The position numbers were made by a program, and so were the translations under genes. From positions 2,880,873 to 2,944,872 of the forward strand of contig NZ_CP017074.1 of NCBI RefSeq assembly GCF_001717465.1: 64,000 nucleotides of DNA. The letters run 5' to 3'. How positions within the stretch are numbered: the stretch's first letter is position 1; each line of letters opens with the position of its first letter. The notes under the pieces were generated by a model. It searched no databases and was not told the DNA's origin. It saw only the letters and a program-made list of their open reading frames with translations. This DNA is from Luteimonas sp. JM171 (GTDB taxonomy: Bacteria > Pseudomonadota > Gammaproteobacteria > Xanthomonadales > Xanthomonadaceae). Positions 1-9,440 of the stretch are shown piece by piece.

Positions 1-619
1 GGCTGCCCCGGCCCCGGTCGGGCCGCTCCTCCCGGTACAGCTCATCCACCCGGAGCGCCCACAGCGAGACCAGCACCGCCGCATAGGTGCCGCCGTTGAT
101 CACGAACAGCCAGCCCTCGCCCACCGCGGCGATCAGCACGCCCGCTGCCGCGGGCCCGATCATGCGCGCGGCGTTGAACGACGCCGAGTTGAGCGCCACC
201 GCATTGGCGAGGTGGGCGTCGTCGACCAGGTCGGACACGAAGGTCTGCCGTGCAGGCGCATCGAAGGCGGTCACGCAGCCCAGCAGCAGGGCGAACACGT
301 ACACGTGCCACAGCTGCACCAGTCCGCTGAGCGTCAGCAGGCCCAAGCCCAGCGCCAGCAGGCCAGCCGCGGCCTGCGTGCACAGCAGCAGCTTGCGGCG
401 GTCGAAGTGGTCCGCCGCATAGCCCGTCAGCGGAAGCAACAGCAGCGCCGGCCCGAACTGCAGCGCCATCACCGTCCCCATCGCAGTGGCGTTGTTGTCC
501 GTGATCACCGTCAGGACCAGCCAGTCCTGGCCGATGCGCTGCATCCAGGTGCCCACGTTGGACACCACCGCGCCCATCGCCCAGGTGCGGTAGTTGTACA
601 GCCTCAGGGACTGGAACAT
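1..619 (-). CDS. MFS transporter, N-terminal part (runs off the window)
   Basis: The first 206 residues of a major facilitator superfamily exporter are read on the minus strand from the ATG at 619; the C-terminal half lies beyond base 1. It opens with LRLYNYRTWAMGAVVSNVG and WMQRIGQDWLVL, which is typical of the MFS_3/enterobactin-exporter-like group. A loop with DHFDRRKLL between TM2 and TM3 corresponds to the MFS signature loop, and five or so hydrophobic segments follow. The substrate cannot be told from sequence. It starts 11 bases downstream of the glutaminase stop and is probably co-transcribed with it. Only the family assignment is firm. Confidence 0.85.
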   Translation of the reverse strand, partial: MFQSLRLYNYRTWAMGAVVSNVGTWMQRIGQDWLVLTVITDNNATAMGTVMALQFGPALLLLPLTGYAADHFDRRKLLLCTQAAAGLLALGLGLLTLSGLVQLWHVYVFALLLGCVTAFDAPARQTFVSDLVDDAHLANAVALNSASFNAARMIGPAAAGVLIAAVGEGWLFVINGGTYAAVLVSLWALRVDELYREERPDRGRGS

Positions 620-630
620 GCTGCTCAAGT

Positions 631-1584
631 TCAGAACACGGCCAGGTCGGTCATCCGGCTGAAGCGGTGCAGGGCGTACTTGCCCAGCTTCGAGTTGCCC
701 TTCTCGTCCAGGCCCGGATACCACACGCACAGGCCCATCACGTTCGGCACCACGGCCACGATCCCGCCGCTGACCCCGCTCTTGGCCGGCAGGCCCACGT
801 AGAACGCGAAATCGCCGGCGGCGTCGTAGGTGCCGGCGGTCATCATCATCGCGTTGATGCGGGTGGCGTTCTCGGCGCTGGTCACCCGCTCCCCGGACGG
901 CCCGCAGCGGCCGTCATCCGCCAGGTACTGCACGCTGCGCGCCAGGTCCACGCAGTGCATGCCCAGCGAACACTGCAGGAAGTACAGGTCCAGCACCTCA
1001 TCGACATCGTTGTTGAGGTTGTCGAAGCTGCGCAGGAAGTTGGCCATCGCCACGTTGCGGTGCCCGCTCTCGCGCTCCGAGCCGGCGAGCTCCGGGTCCA
1101 TCGCGATGTCCGGATCGCCCGCGCGCGCGCGCATGAATTCCAGCAGCGATGCCTCAGCGTCGTCGTAGTGGGAAAGGATCACGTCCGTGCACACCAGCGC
1201 GCCGGCATTCATGAACGGATTGCGCGGGATCCCGTGTTCCAGCTCCAGCTGGATCAGCGAATTGAACGGATCGCCCGACGGTTCCCGGTCCACCCGCTTC
1301 CACAGCTCGTCCCCCACCGCTTCCAGCGCCATGGTGAGGGTATGCACCTTGGACACGCTCTGGATCGAGAACCGCTCGCGCGAATCGCCCACCTCGTGCA
1401 CCGTGCCGTCCAGCAGCACCAGCGCCATGCCAAAGCGGTCCTTGGGCACGTCGGCCAGCGCCGGGATGTAATCCGCCACCTCGCCTTCGCCAAAGCGCGC
1501 GCGCACCTCCTCGTTGATGGTGCCGAGGATGTCGTCAAGGTCGAGGCGACTCAGGTCGTAGGGGTTCGCGGGAGGCTTGGGCAT
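631..1584 (-). CDS. glsA: Glutaminase (GlsA family)
   Basis: This 317-residue protein is a serine-dependent beta-lactamase-fold glutaminase, which hydrolyses L-glutamine to glutamate and ammonia in the cytoplasm. Visible family signatures are SIQSVSK (catalytic S-x-x-K, about residue 73), NPFMNAGAL, and [13 protein letters not shown] near the C-terminus. Length matches the usual 305-330 residues. It is divergent from the yaiI-like gene and probably forms a two-gene unit with the MFS transporter downstream. The start codon has no convincing Shine-Dalgarno sequence, so a slightly different start is possible. Confidence 0.93.
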   Translation of the reverse strand: MPKPPANPYDLSRLDLDDILGTINEEVRARFGEGEVADYIPALADVPKDRFGMALVLLDGTVHEVGDSRERFSIQSVSKVHTLTMALEAVGDELWKRVDREPSGDPFNSLIQLELEHGIPRNPFMNAGALVCTDVILSHYDDAEASLLEFMRARAGDPDIAMDPELAGSERESGHRNVAMANFLRSFDNLNNDVDEVLDLYFLQCSLGMHCVDLARSVQYLADDGRCGPSGERVTSAENATRINAMMMTAGTYDAAGDFAFYVGLPAKSGVSGGIVAVVPNVMGLCVWYPGLDEKGNSKLGKYALHRFSRMTDLAVF

Positions 1585-1697
1585 TCATGGCTCGCCAGTC
1601 GAAGGGGCGCACAGTATGCCGCCGGCGCGTGTGTCGACCACGTGGCCACGCCGCCACGCCGCCCCGCCACCCGCGCCAGCCCGGTTATCCTCCTCCG

Positions 1698-2168
1698 ATG
1701 AGCGACTCCCCAACATCCCCGCGCATCTGGGTGGATGCCGACGCCTGTCCCGGCCCCATCAGGGACATCCTGTTCCGCGCGGCGGAGCGCGCCCGCGTTG
1801 ACGTCACCCTGGTTGCGAACCAGTGGCTGAAGACCCCGGGCTCGCGGTTCATCCGGGCCCTGCAGGTGCAGGGCGGCTTTGATGCCGCCGATGACCTGAT
1901 CGCCGAGCGCGCCGCGCCTGGTGACCTCGTGGTCACCCAGGACATTCCGCTCGCCTCGCGCGTCATCGAAAAAGGCGCACAAGCCGTCAATCCCCGCGGC
2001 GAGCGCTTCACCGCCGACAACATTGCCGAGCGCCTCTCTGTGCGCGACTTCATGGAGGAGCTGCGCGGCGCCGGCGTCCAAACCGGCGGACCGGCAGCAT
2101 TCCACGCCCGCGATCGGCAGGCGTTTGCGAAGGAGCTGGACACCTGGCTGGCGCGGCGGCCGGGGTAG
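1698..2168 (+). CDS. yaiI: YaiI/YqxD family protein (UPF0178, DUF188)
   Basis: 156 residues from the ATG at 1698; a longer in-frame extension upstream to 1587 has Arg/Pro-rich content and no homology character, so it was not used. The N-terminus reads [20 protein letters not shown], the hallmark of the UPF0178/DUF188 family, which has a PIN-like fold. [11 protein letters not shown] and [19 protein letters not shown] follow, as in E. coli YaiI. The biochemical role is unknown; the conserved acidic residues suggest a nuclease-like metal site by family inference. It is divergent from glsA. Confidence 0.92.
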   Translation: MSDSPTSPRIWVDADACPGPIRDILFRAAERARVDVTLVANQWLKTPGSRFIRALQVQGGFDAADDLIAERAAPGDLVVTQDIPLASRVIEKGAQAVNPRGERFTADNIAERLSVRDFMEELRGAGVQTGGPAAFHARDRQAFAKELDTWLARRPG

Positions 2169-2186
2169 CCTGCCCGCCCCCGGGTC

Positions 2187-2375
2187 TCACTTGGGCCCTT
2201 TCTTGTCCGGATCGACATCATCGCGCTCCAGCGGCTCCTCCGGCGCAGTCGCGCCGCGCAGGTCATCCGATGACACTCCAAAGGCCCGGGCCCACTGGCT
2301 CATGTCCTGCTGGCGGTCGGCCTCGATCTCTTCCTCATGGGGATCGACGCTCTTGTCGTGCTTCTTCGCAATCAT
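2187..2375 (-). CDS. Small DUF3606-like protein
   Basis: 62 residues from the ATG at 2375, chosen because GGAGG lies six bases upstream; an upstream in-frame ATG at 2402 lacks this. The protein is very acidic and hydrophilic. Its middle, DMSQWARAFGVSSDDLRGA, resembles the core of DUF3606 proteins (W-x3-FGVs-x2-L), which are small stress-associated proteins of unknown function. The C-terminus diverges from the family (ends in DPDKKGPK). The gene stands alone, convergent with yaiI. Confidence 0.7.
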   Translation of the reverse strand: MIAKKHDKSVDPHEEEIEADRQQDMSQWARAFGVSSDDLRGATAPEEPLERDDVDPDKKGPK

Positions 2376-2544
2376 GCCGTCCTCCGGGCAACCAAGTCCC
2401 ATGTCAGTTGACGTTGCACGGCTCCATGATGGCGGTCAGCTGCGTCCAGCCGGCGTGAGCCGCGCCGAACATCAACTTCCGGGGCGCTACTCGCCAAGTC
2501 GAAGACAGGCGACCGGAGCGCCAAGATATGGCCCGCTACAGGAG

Positions 2545-3282
2545 TCACTCATGGCCGCCCACTTCAAACACTCCGAGAATCTTTGAGGGTGGTCCGCCGA
2601 AATATTGATTCGGCGAAACAGAGCCTAGCTGGAGCATCCCATCTGCGGTTACTCCCTCCAACCGGACCACTTCTCCGAGAAGAGGATCAGGCACATCAAG
2701 AACGTAGACCGTTTCAGCGTCGAGGTAAGGTTTGAAAAGCAGGAAGGTTGTGCTTTCGGGCAGAACATCGCCGTCCGGATACATCGGCTGCACAGCTGGC
2801 TGGGAAATTTCCGAGACCCCGACAAGCGTGTCGCCGTCCATCCAGCGCCAAGTTGCGACCGAAGCGTCCTTGAACCTGTCGTGGATCTTCGGCACATCGA
2901 CTATGTGCTTGCCACGAACGTCGTAAATTCCGTAATTCCCAGATCCGAAGTTCACCAAGAGATCCCCGTCTCCGGGCGCCGGCCTGACTGCCACGACGGG
3001 GCGCCTCTTGGTTCCCTGCAACACAACATCGCCACGCGGCGATACAACGGCGCCACCTGAACCCGGGAAGACCTGCCAACCGGAGGGGTGAACTTCTGCA
3101 ACCAAAGCGGCTGGTTCGGCCGAAACACGCCGCATCTCGATGACCGGAATCCCCGGATGGGCCTGGCTCAATGCCGACGGTCGCGCAGGACTCGAGGCCG
3201 GCACATCAATGCTGCAAGCAATACCCATCGCGGCGAGGCAGATCGCTAAAGGGAATGCCTGCAGGACTGCTGGTACGTTCAT
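2545..3282 (-). CDS. Exported protein, probable immunity to the adjacent amidase effector
   Basis: 245 residues with an N-terminal signal sequence (hydrophobic stretch about residues 5-22, then a Cys at about 23 in GIACS, a weak lipobox). The mature part looks beta-rich, with several Gly-Gly turns and no motif I recognise. The start lies one base after the stop of the amidase effector and there is no ribosome site, so it is probably translationally coupled. Periplasmic export plus this position is what a cognate immunity protein for a peptidoglycan-cutting type VI effector looks like; that function is inferred from context only. GC is a little lower than in the flanks. Confidence 0.6.
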   Translation of the reverse strand: MNVPAVLQAFPLAICLAAMGIACSIDVPASSPARPSALSQAHPGIPVIEMRRVSAEPAALVAEVHPSGWQVFPGSGGAVVSPRGDVVLQGTKRRPVVAVRPAPGDGDLLVNFGSGNYGIYDVRGKHIVDVPKIHDRFKDASVATWRWMDGDTLVGVSEISQPAVQPMYPDGDVLPESTTFLLFKPYLDAETVYVLDVPDPLLGEVVRLEGVTADGMLQLGSVSPNQYFGGPPSKILGVFEVGGHE

Positions 3283-3283
3283 A

Positions 3284-4621
3284 TCACGGTTGATTCAACA
3301 TATCGCTGAGCAGGGCTTCGGCAAGCGCTTCAACGACTGCGTCTTGATTCTGCGCCGCCCGAGGCCCAGAGATAAGTTCCAGCTCCACATCGGGATTGGT
3401 AATGAAATCAATCTCGGCAAGACAGGCTCGCGAGTTGGGGAGACCAGCAATGTTTCCAAGATTACGATCCCGATAGACACCCGACGGCGGAGGCGAATAA
3501 ATCTTGACCCCCCGGTAACCGCGCTCACCAACTTGCTGGGCGTTGGGCACCGTCGCTGTCAAAGCAGCTTGGATTCGTTGGGCCAGCGCCATGTCCTGAT
3601 CGAAGTTGACATTGCCGTCATCGCTCGACTCGATCAGTGTTTCTGGACCATGGACGGCGGAGCGATCGTTTCCATTGAAGTGGATACTGATAAATATGTC
3701 AGCTCCGTATTTTGCGGAGAAGGTCGCGCGATCCGCAATTCCTACGTTTATGTCTTCGTCCCGGGTCATTATCACCCTCAACGGATATGACAGATCCTGG
3801 GCTTGGCGCTCCACGCTCTTCTGAAGCTTCCGTCCAAAAATCAAGGCCAGGTCCTTCTCCAGAGTCCGGCGGCCTTCGGAATCACCAAAGCTGGTCGCGT
3901 TATTAAAGCTTGAACCACCCTCCCTGGTGTGACCACCATGCCCAGGGTCAATCACAATAACCCCAGGGACGACGAGATCAATGAGGTTGATCGCCGAGTT
4001 CTCGCTCTCCAAACGGGCGCTGATGCGGGCGGCGTTCAAGCCGATAGGCGGGAGATTGACCCGAATCGCAGTGTGGCCGGACGCGTCCACGGTCGTTGAA
4101 GCACGTTCCTGACCAAGTCGGGTGAAGTTCTCGGAGGCAAACTCAACCGCTGGCTCGAAGCGATTCTGATGACCATCAGCGGCCTGGCTCCAATCTCCAC
4201 GGAACTCGGGAGCACCCGCCGATGTGTCGTTCGAGGAAGGGCGGACGAACAATGGTTCCATGCTCCATATAACCGTTTTCCCCGCGAAGAAATCGTCGGC
4301 ACGCCCATTGCTCCAGACCCGCACCTTTATTTCGCGGTGGGCAATGCGGTTGACAGCGGGGTCCACCTTCACCATCTCGTGCTTGTGCGGAACTGGCTGT
4401 GGTGACGTGGAGCCCGACACCTCCTTCCCATCCTTGCCCCGGATCGCTGGAGCCAGCTCCACGACCTCTAGTTGCCGGTTGGCAAGCGGTGGCCTGATGA
4501 AAACCTCGCGTCGAGCAGTGTTGACGACTGGCGACGTTCTTGATTCAACAATCCGCCGAAACCTTTGCACAAGCTCATGAGGACCCCGTGCATCCTTCGG
4601 CAAAAGTGTGGGCTCACTCAC
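3284..4621 (-). CDS. N-acetylmuramoyl-L-alanine amidase (amidase_3), putative T6SS effector
   Basis: 445 residues if the GTG at 4621 is used; GGAGG lies six bases before it, whereas the upstream ATG at 4639 has no ribosome site. The C-terminal half (about residues 220-440) is an amidase_3 zinc domain: IDPGHGGH (zinc His), EKDLAL (Glu), SIHFN (zinc His) and AEIDFITNP (catalytic Glu). This domain cuts the lactyl-peptide bond of peptidoglycan. The first ~200 residues are unrecognised and carry no signal peptide, consistent with delivery by VgrG rather than Sec. The gene overlaps the end of vgrG by a few bases and is followed at once by a putative immunity gene. The effector role is inferred; the enzyme fold is clear. 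Confidence 0.85.
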   Translation of the reverse strand: MSEPTLLPKDARGPHELVQRFRRIVESRTSPVVNTARREVFIRPPLANRQLEVVELAPAIRGKDGKEVSGSTSPQPVPHKHEMVKVDPAVNRIAHREIKVRVWSNGRADDFFAGKTVIWSMEPLFVRPSSNDTSAGAPEFRGDWSQAADGHQNRFEPAVEFASENFTRLGQERASTTVDASGHTAIRVNLPPIGLNAARISARLESENSAINLIDLVVPGVIVIDPGHGGHTREGGSSFNNATSFGDSEGRRTLEKDLALIFGRKLQKSVERQAQDLSYPLRVIMTRDEDINVGIADRATFSAKYGADIFISIHFNGNDRSAVHGPETLIESSDDGNVNFDQDMALAQRIQAALTATVPNAQQVGERGYRGVKIYSPPPSGVYRDRNLGNIAGLPNSRACLAEIDFITNPDVELELISGPRAAQNQDAVVEALAEALLSDMLNQP

Positions 4622-7349
4622 TGGCGACCTCCAACACAAGCGTTTCCACGTCGCCAGAGGCGATCACATGCGTGCGGCCCTGTGCGTCGGTGACACCGTG
4701 TTCAAAGCTTCCGTCAGCGCGACGAACCCGATAGGGAACGTTGGGCAGTGGCTCGCCAGTTTCTTCGTCCTTGATTACGAAACCCTCATCGAACCGCTTG
4801 ATTCGGGAGTCCGGAAGGGAACGGATCTTCATGCCACCGCCCGCACCACCCCGAAACGGCCCCAGCGCCCCCTTCACCGTGAAATTCCCCGGGCACTCAA
4901 ACGTGACGTCCCCACCCTCCAGCGTCACCTTCGCCTCCCCCGCCTGAAGGACGATCTTTTCCTTCGCCAGCACCTCAATCCGTTCGTCCGTCGCGGTGAC
5001 GGTGACTGACTGATCGGCCAGTACTTCCAGCTCGCCGGTGTGAGCCTGAATGCTCACCGGGCCGTTGGCGGCGATGGCACGGATGGGGCCGGCGTGGGCG
5101 TAGAGGGCGGCGTGCTGGCCGCTGACGCTGGAAATGGTGTGGCCGGCGGTCAGCTGGGCGTCCTGCTGGGCGGTGATGTGCAGCGCGCCGCCGGCGTAGG
5201 CGACGGCGCTCTTCCGGGTGGCGAATGCGATGGATTCGGGGGATTCGGCAATCAGCCTGGGATCGGCGAAGCGCTCCACCGGGTCCTCGCCGGGTTCGCG
5301 GCTGCCCGGGGCCGGTTTCATCGCGCTCTGGCCAGCAACGCTGCCGCTGTAGCGCCCCTGCTCCTCCGGGTCGATTGCCTCGCGCAGCGCCGTCAGGCGC
5401 TCATTGGCCTGGAAGCCGGGCACTTCCTGCTGTTCCAGCGTGTCATCCAGCGCACCGGCGGTCCGCTCCGCGCCCCTGAGCTGGCCGACGGCTTCGCCGA
5501 TGTCCATCTGGGTCGAAATCGCACCGGGCCGTGCCGTGGTGGAGAGCAGCAGGCCCTGCCCGGCGTGGATGTTGCCCCAACCTTCGGTCGCCAGTTCGGC
5601 ACCCTCGCCGCGCAGGCCGCCGCGGCTGTTGCCCTGGCCGTCCACCAGGTAGCCCAGCTCCAGGCGGCTGTCGGCCAGGCTGGTGTGCAGGCGCGTGCGC
5701 AGCTGGCCGGGCGTGTCGTCGATCAGCCACTGCTGGGTGCCGCTGCCGTCGTGCGATTGCGTGTGCAGTCCGCTGAGCGTGCCCGGGTGGCTCTCTGCTG
5801 CGTCGATCCCACCACCAAACGGCGGTGCCACTTCGCCGTTGTAGAGCTGGCCGGTGATGCGCGGCTGGTCGATGTCGCCGTGGGCGAACTCCACCAGCAC
5901 CTCGGCGCCGATGCGCGGCAGGAAGTGGCTGCCCCAGTTGGGGCCGGCGATCCATTCGGCCACCGGCACCCAGGTGCCGCTGGTGTGGTCGCCGGGAGCG
6001 TGGCCGGGATGGCTGCTGGCCGTATCGGTGAAGCCGCCCGGATTGGGCGTCGGGCCCCGCTGCCAGGCGAACTGGATGCGCACCTGGTGATCGCGGTTGG
6101 GCGTCACCGCCGCCTCCGGCAATCCCACCACGCGGGCGGTCTGCGGGCCATGCACGGTCGGCCGCGGGCGCGAAAGCGGCACAATGGGCACGCCCGCCGG
6201 CGCAGCCACGAAACGGTTGCGATAGCTGCCCCGCTCCAGATCCGGCGCCGCCAGCAGCGCGGTGATGCCCGCGCCCAGATTGTTGGCGGCTACATGCTCC
6301 ACGTTGAGCGGAACGAAACCGGCTTCCTCGTGCACGGCGTGCTGCGCCAGCGTGTAGGCAGCGCCCGCGGCAAGATCCCGCACGCTGCCGCTGCCGGCGT
6401 ACAGGTCCTGGGCCAGGCGCAGCGCATCGAGGCGATGGCCGGCTTCATCCTGCGCGTGCGCGCCGTCTTCAAACCGGCCGTCGCCGGGCTGGGTGTATAC
6501 CTCGAGCACCGGCAGCGCGCCGGCGCTCGCCTCGGCAATTCCCGTGGTGCTGGCCAGCCGCTCGCCGTGCCAGCTGCCCACCTGGCTGCGATTGGGCACC
6601 AGCCGCCGCTGGCGGGCAAAGGCGCTGATGGCGTCGTGGCGCTCGGTGGCGTCGATGCGATGGAAGCGCAGCGCGCGCCCTTCCGGCAGTTCGGCCTGCT
6701 GGTCGAAGATCACCAGCGTGTGGCCGGCTTCAGTGCCCTCCCCAGCATCCGCCTGGGCGTGCTCATAGCGCCACGCCAGGCCGGCGTCCGCCAAACGGCG
6801 GGTGACGAACTCCCAGTCCGTCTCGCGATATTGGGTGGTGATCGCACGCACCGGCAGCCGCCGGGTCACGTCAAAGCGCCAGCTGGCCTGCGGGTAGTCG
6901 GCAAACAGCTGCCCGAGCACGCCCTGCAGGTCCAGGTCCTGGAAGATCAGGGCGTTGCGCCGGTGGCTGAGCAGCACCGTCCAGGGCTCCACCAGCAACC
7001 GGTAGCGCGCCAGCCCGCCGTCACCGCCCAGGGGCGCCACCGCCGTGCACAGCCCGTTCCAGCGGCGGGGCTCGCCGCCCGGTCGAAGCAGCTTGAGTGA
7101 CAGCGGTTTCCCCAGCAGTCCCTCGGGGTCAATGAACGCGCTGGTGGCCAGCACATCCACCTCGAAGCGGAACGGCGCGCACACTGCTTCGCTGCCTTCA
7201 AACCGCTCCACCACCAGCCCCTCGACGGGGGCGTCGAGCTGGATCAGTCGCGCATGCTGGGAGGGGGTGGACAGCGCCGCAAGCGCCTCGCGGGCCACGG
7301 CGCCCGCGTCCAGGTACGTTCCTTGTACAGCCATCGGTGCATCCTGCAA
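4614..7349 (-). CDS. vgrG: Type VI secretion spike protein VgrG (TssI) with C-terminal extension
   Basis: 911 residues. It has a gp27-like N-terminal region (about 35-400: LIQLDAPVEGLVVERFEGSE, YRETDWEFVTRRLADAGLAW), a gp5-like OB region (about 415-510: VRIQFAWQRGPTPNPGG, WGSHFLPRIGAEVLVEF), a long helical/linker region, and a DUF2345-type beta-helix (about 720-830). The last ~60 residues, starting near IKRFDEGFVIKDEETGEPLP, look like a small transthyretin-like domain, which in other VgrGs tethers a dedicated effector. The next gene is such an effector candidate (amidase_3). No other T6SS structural genes are in the window, so this is an orphan vgrG island. Some ATG alternatives exist (residue 6). 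Confidence 0.95.
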   Translation of the reverse strand: MQDAPMAVQGTYLDAGAVAREALAALSTPSQHARLIQLDAPVEGLVVERFEGSEAVCAPFRFEVDVLATSAFIDPEGLLGKPLSLKLLRPGGEPRRWNGLCTAVAPLGGDGGLARYRLLVEPWTVLLSHRRNALIFQDLDLQGVLGQLFADYPQASWRFDVTRRLPVRAITTQYRETDWEFVTRRLADAGLAWRYEHAQADAGEGTEAGHTLVIFDQQAELPEGRALRFHRIDATERHDAISAFARQRRLVPNRSQVGSWHGERLASTTGIAEASAGALPVLEVYTQPGDGRFEDGAHAQDEAGHRLDALRLAQDLYAGSGSVRDLAAGAAYTLAQHAVHEEAGFVPLNVEHVAANNLGAGITALLAAPDLERGSYRNRFVAAPAGVPIVPLSRPRPTVHGPQTARVVGLPEAAVTPNRDHQVRIQFAWQRGPTPNPGGFTDTASSHPGHAPGDHTSGTWVPVAEWIAGPNWGSHFLPRIGAEVLVEFAHGDIDQPRITGQLYNGEVAPPFGGGIDAAESHPGTLSGLHTQSHDGSGTQQWLIDDTPGQLRTRLHTSLADSRLELGYLVDGQGNSRGGLRGEGAELATEGWGNIHAGQGLLLSTTARPGAISTQMDIGEAVGQLRGAERTAGALDDTLEQQEVPGFQANERLTALREAIDPEEQGRYSGSVAGQSAMKPAPGSREPGEDPVERFADPRLIAESPESIAFATRKSAVAYAGGALHITAQQDAQLTAGHTISSVSGQHAALYAHAGPIRAIAANGPVSIQAHTGELEVLADQSVTVTATDERIEVLAKEKIVLQAGEAKVTLEGGDVTFECPGNFTVKGALGPFRGGAGGGMKIRSLPDSRIKRFDEGFVIKDEETGEPLPNVPYRVRRADGSFEHGVTDAQGRTHVIASGDVETLVLEVASE

Positions 7350-7374
7350 TCCGGAATGACAGGCGGAAAGCGTA

Positions 7375-7917
7375 CTACTTCGCTTTCGCGAACAACAGCG
7401 CCGCTACGAACCACGGCAGCGCGAAGCAGGCGCTCAACGCCAGTTCGTGCGGGCGGTAGCCGCCCGCGGCCACGGCCACGCCCACCACTGCGAGCTGGGC
7501 CAGGCCGGCCAGCGCCATCGCCCTTGCCATTGCCACGGGCCGGAATCGGGCCACGATCGAACCGACAGCGGCGACGGCCAGCACGCCGGCGAACATCAGG
7601 TTCGCCCGGTTGCCTTCGCTGCCGAGCATGCCCACGGCGAGGTTCACCCAGATGGTCAGAAAGCCGGTCAACGCCGCAAGGCCGAAGGCCGCCCGGAAGG
7701 CGCGGTTGCGGCTCAGGCGCGCGCCCAGTTCATACAGGCCGCATGCCGTCGCCAGCAGCAAACCCATCACGATGAAATCCAGGGGCGTCCAGTGCAGGCC
7801 CGGCCGGTCCAGCCACATCCCGATGGCCGGCAACGCAAGCAGCCCGGCCGCGGCGAACCAGACCCACGGGCTGAGGGGGTTGGAGCGGGATCGGCGTACC
7901 GCGTGCGAGACAGGCAT
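7375..7917 (-). CDS. Hypothetical inner-membrane protein
   Basis: 180 residues with five or six hydrophobic segments (for example WVWFAAAGLLALPAIGMWL, FIVMGLLLATACGLYELGA, LTGFLTIWVNLAVGMLG, NLMFAGVLAVAAVGSIVA). A short basic N-terminus precedes the first segment, suggesting an N-in orientation. GNRANLMFAGVLAVAAVG resembles a conserved integral membrane family of unknown function seen in gammaproteobacteria. No catalytic or transport motif is visible. It sits upstream of vgrG in the same direction with a 25-base gap, but nothing links it to type VI secretion. Confidence 0.75.
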   Translation of the reverse strand: MPVSHAVRRSRSNPLSPWVWFAAAGLLALPAIGMWLDRPGLHWTPLDFIVMGLLLATACGLYELGARLSRNRAFRAAFGLAALTGFLTIWVNLAVGMLGSEGNRANLMFAGVLAVAAVGSIVARFRPVAMARAMALAGLAQLAVVGVAVAAGGYRPHELALSACFALPWFVAALLFAKAK

Positions 7918-7999
7918 GTGAGCCTCCGGAGGGCGTTGAACCCCGGGGTGGTGTCGCTGGACCGAAGCTTACGCCTGCGCCGCGGCGGTTCGCCAGTGC

Positions 8000-8902
8000 T
8001 CAGACACGCCGCGGCCAGTCGACGGAAAATGACCGCCGCTCGCCCGTCAGCGGGTCCTCGAAAGAAAGGCCCGTGGCAAACAGCTGCAGCGGCCGGGCCT
8101 CATCATCCGGCCCTTCCTCCCGGAGCACCGGATAGAAGCGGTCATTGCGGATCGGGGCGCCCAGCGCCGCCATGTGCACCCGCAGCTGGTGCTTGCGGCC
8201 GGTCACCGGCTGCAGCTGGTACAGCCAGTCACCCTGCCGGCGTTCCAGCACCTCAACCAGGCTTTCGGTGTTCGGCTCGCCGGCCACCTCGCGCATGCGG
8301 AAGAACGGGTCGCCGCGCTCCATCCTGCTCCGGTGCCGATGGGGGAACGTCATCTCCGGCAATGGGGGTGCCAGCGCAACGTAAACCTTGCGGATCCGCC
8401 GCTCCCGGAACAGCGCCTGGTAGCGCCCCCTGCTCTCCTTGCTTGCGGAAAACATCACCAGGCCAGCCGTCTCCCGGTCGATCCGGTGCAGCGGCACCAG
8501 GTCCGGATTGTCGAACCGACGCACCAGTCGCGTCAGCAGGGTCTCGCGCACCCAGGCACCGGTGGGCGCAACCGGCAGGAAGTGCGGCTTGTCCACCACC
8601 ACCAGGTGCTGGTCGGCATGCAGCACGGTTTCCACCCCGGCCACCGGCGCCTCGTCCGCCACTTCACGGAAATAGAAGATCTCGTCGCCGGTCCGGCAGG
8701 GCGCGGAAGCCTCCAACGGCCTGCCCTGCGCATCCAGCACCAGCCCGCGCTCGAACCGGGTCCGCCAGGTCTCCGCCCCCACCCGTGGGAAGCGGGCGCA
8801 AAGGGCCTCATGGAGCGTCGCCCACGGCCCGGGCGGCAGCTGCAGCCGGCTGGCGGCCACGCCGTCGCGCATCGGGCGTGCCGGCACACGGGGCCGGCTC
8901 AT
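8000..8902 (-). CDS. RluA-family pseudouridine synthase
   Basis: 300 residues from the ATG at 8902; a longer frame from 8947 adds 15 unlikely residues. The catalytic motif HRIDRETAGLVMF (about residue 145, Asp nucleophile) is the RluA/RluC/TruC-type H-R-x-D signature. VDKPHFLPVAPTG and PVTGRKHQLRVHMAALGAPI are also typical. The N-terminal ~80 residues resemble an S4-like or linker region (WRTRFERGLVLDAQGRPLE). The enzyme isomerises uridine in structural RNA; which rRNA or tRNA position cannot be told. It is divergent from the HPF-like gene. Confidence 0.92.
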   Translation of the reverse strand: MSRPRVPARPMRDGVAASRLQLPPGPWATLHEALCARFPRVGAETWRTRFERGLVLDAQGRPLEASAPCRTGDEIFYFREVADEAPVAGVETVLHADQHLVVVDKPHFLPVAPTGAWVRETLLTRLVRRFDNPDLVPLHRIDRETAGLVMFSASKESRGRYQALFRERRIRKVYVALAPPLPEMTFPHRHRSRMERGDPFFRMREVAGEPNTESLVEVLERRQGDWLYQLQPVTGRKHQLRVHMAALGAPIRNDRFYPVLREEGPDDEARPLQLFATGLSFEDPLTGERRSFSVDWPRRV

Positions 8903-9024
8903 CTGGTCGCACGCATCATGGCTCCGCAGTCTAGGGCCAATGTCCAACCGCCCGCCGCTTCACGGCCAACCCGCTGCCAGCCGGCTACGATGAGGTTCAT
9001 CCAAACCACAGGAAAAACAGCCAC

Positions 9025-9345
9025 ATGGCCTTCAAGATCCAGCTCAACACCGACAACCACATCGACGGCACCGACGCGCTGGAGGAGCGCGTGAACGCGA
9101 TGATGGAGCAGTACCTCGGGCGCTATTTTCCACGCCTGACCCGCCTGGAGGTCTTTCTCTCGGATCTCAATTCCGACAAGGGCGGTGCCGACGACAAGCG
9201 GTGTGCGCTGGAGGCGCGATTGAAAAACGACGACCCGGTGGCCGCCAGCCACGACGATGAGGACATGGCCAAGGCCATCCGCGGCGCCTGCGACAAGCTG
9301 CGGACCCTGCTCGACACCCGCATCGAAAAGCAGCGCGGGTACTGA
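9025..9345 (+). CDS. HPF/RaiA-like ribosome-associated protein
   Basis: 106 residues. The fold pattern (short beta strand MAFKIQLNTDNHIDG, helix with ERVNAMMEQYLGRYFPRLTRLEVFLSDLN, then ARLKNDDPVAASHDDEDMAKAIRGACDKLRTLLDTRIEKQ) matches the HPF/YfiA sigma-54-modulation family, which binds the 30S subunit and silences or dimerises ribosomes in stationary phase. It is a short-form protein without the long C-terminal tail. ACAGGAAAAACAGCCAC precedes the ATG and supplies a weak AGGA ribosome site. It stands alone between divergent and convergent neighbours. Confidence 0.82.
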   Translation: MAFKIQLNTDNHIDGTDALEERVNAMMEQYLGRYFPRLTRLEVFLSDLNSDKGGADDKRCALEARLKNDDPVAASHDDEDMAKAIRGACDKLRTLLDTRIEKQRGY

Positions 9346-9440
9346 GCCCCGCCGCAGGTTTGTGCTGGGGGCTCCCGCCTGATCGGGCAGGAGCCCGCCA
9401 TGCTCAAGGGGCGTGAAACAGACCGACTTTGCAGAACGGG

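Noticed and set aside
1587..1697. N-terminal extension of the YaiI-like protein
   Set aside because: Arg/Pro-rich and outside the family length; the ATG at 1698 directly precedes the conserved start.
5040..7100. 686-codon plus-strand frame
   Set aside because: Antisense to vgrG.
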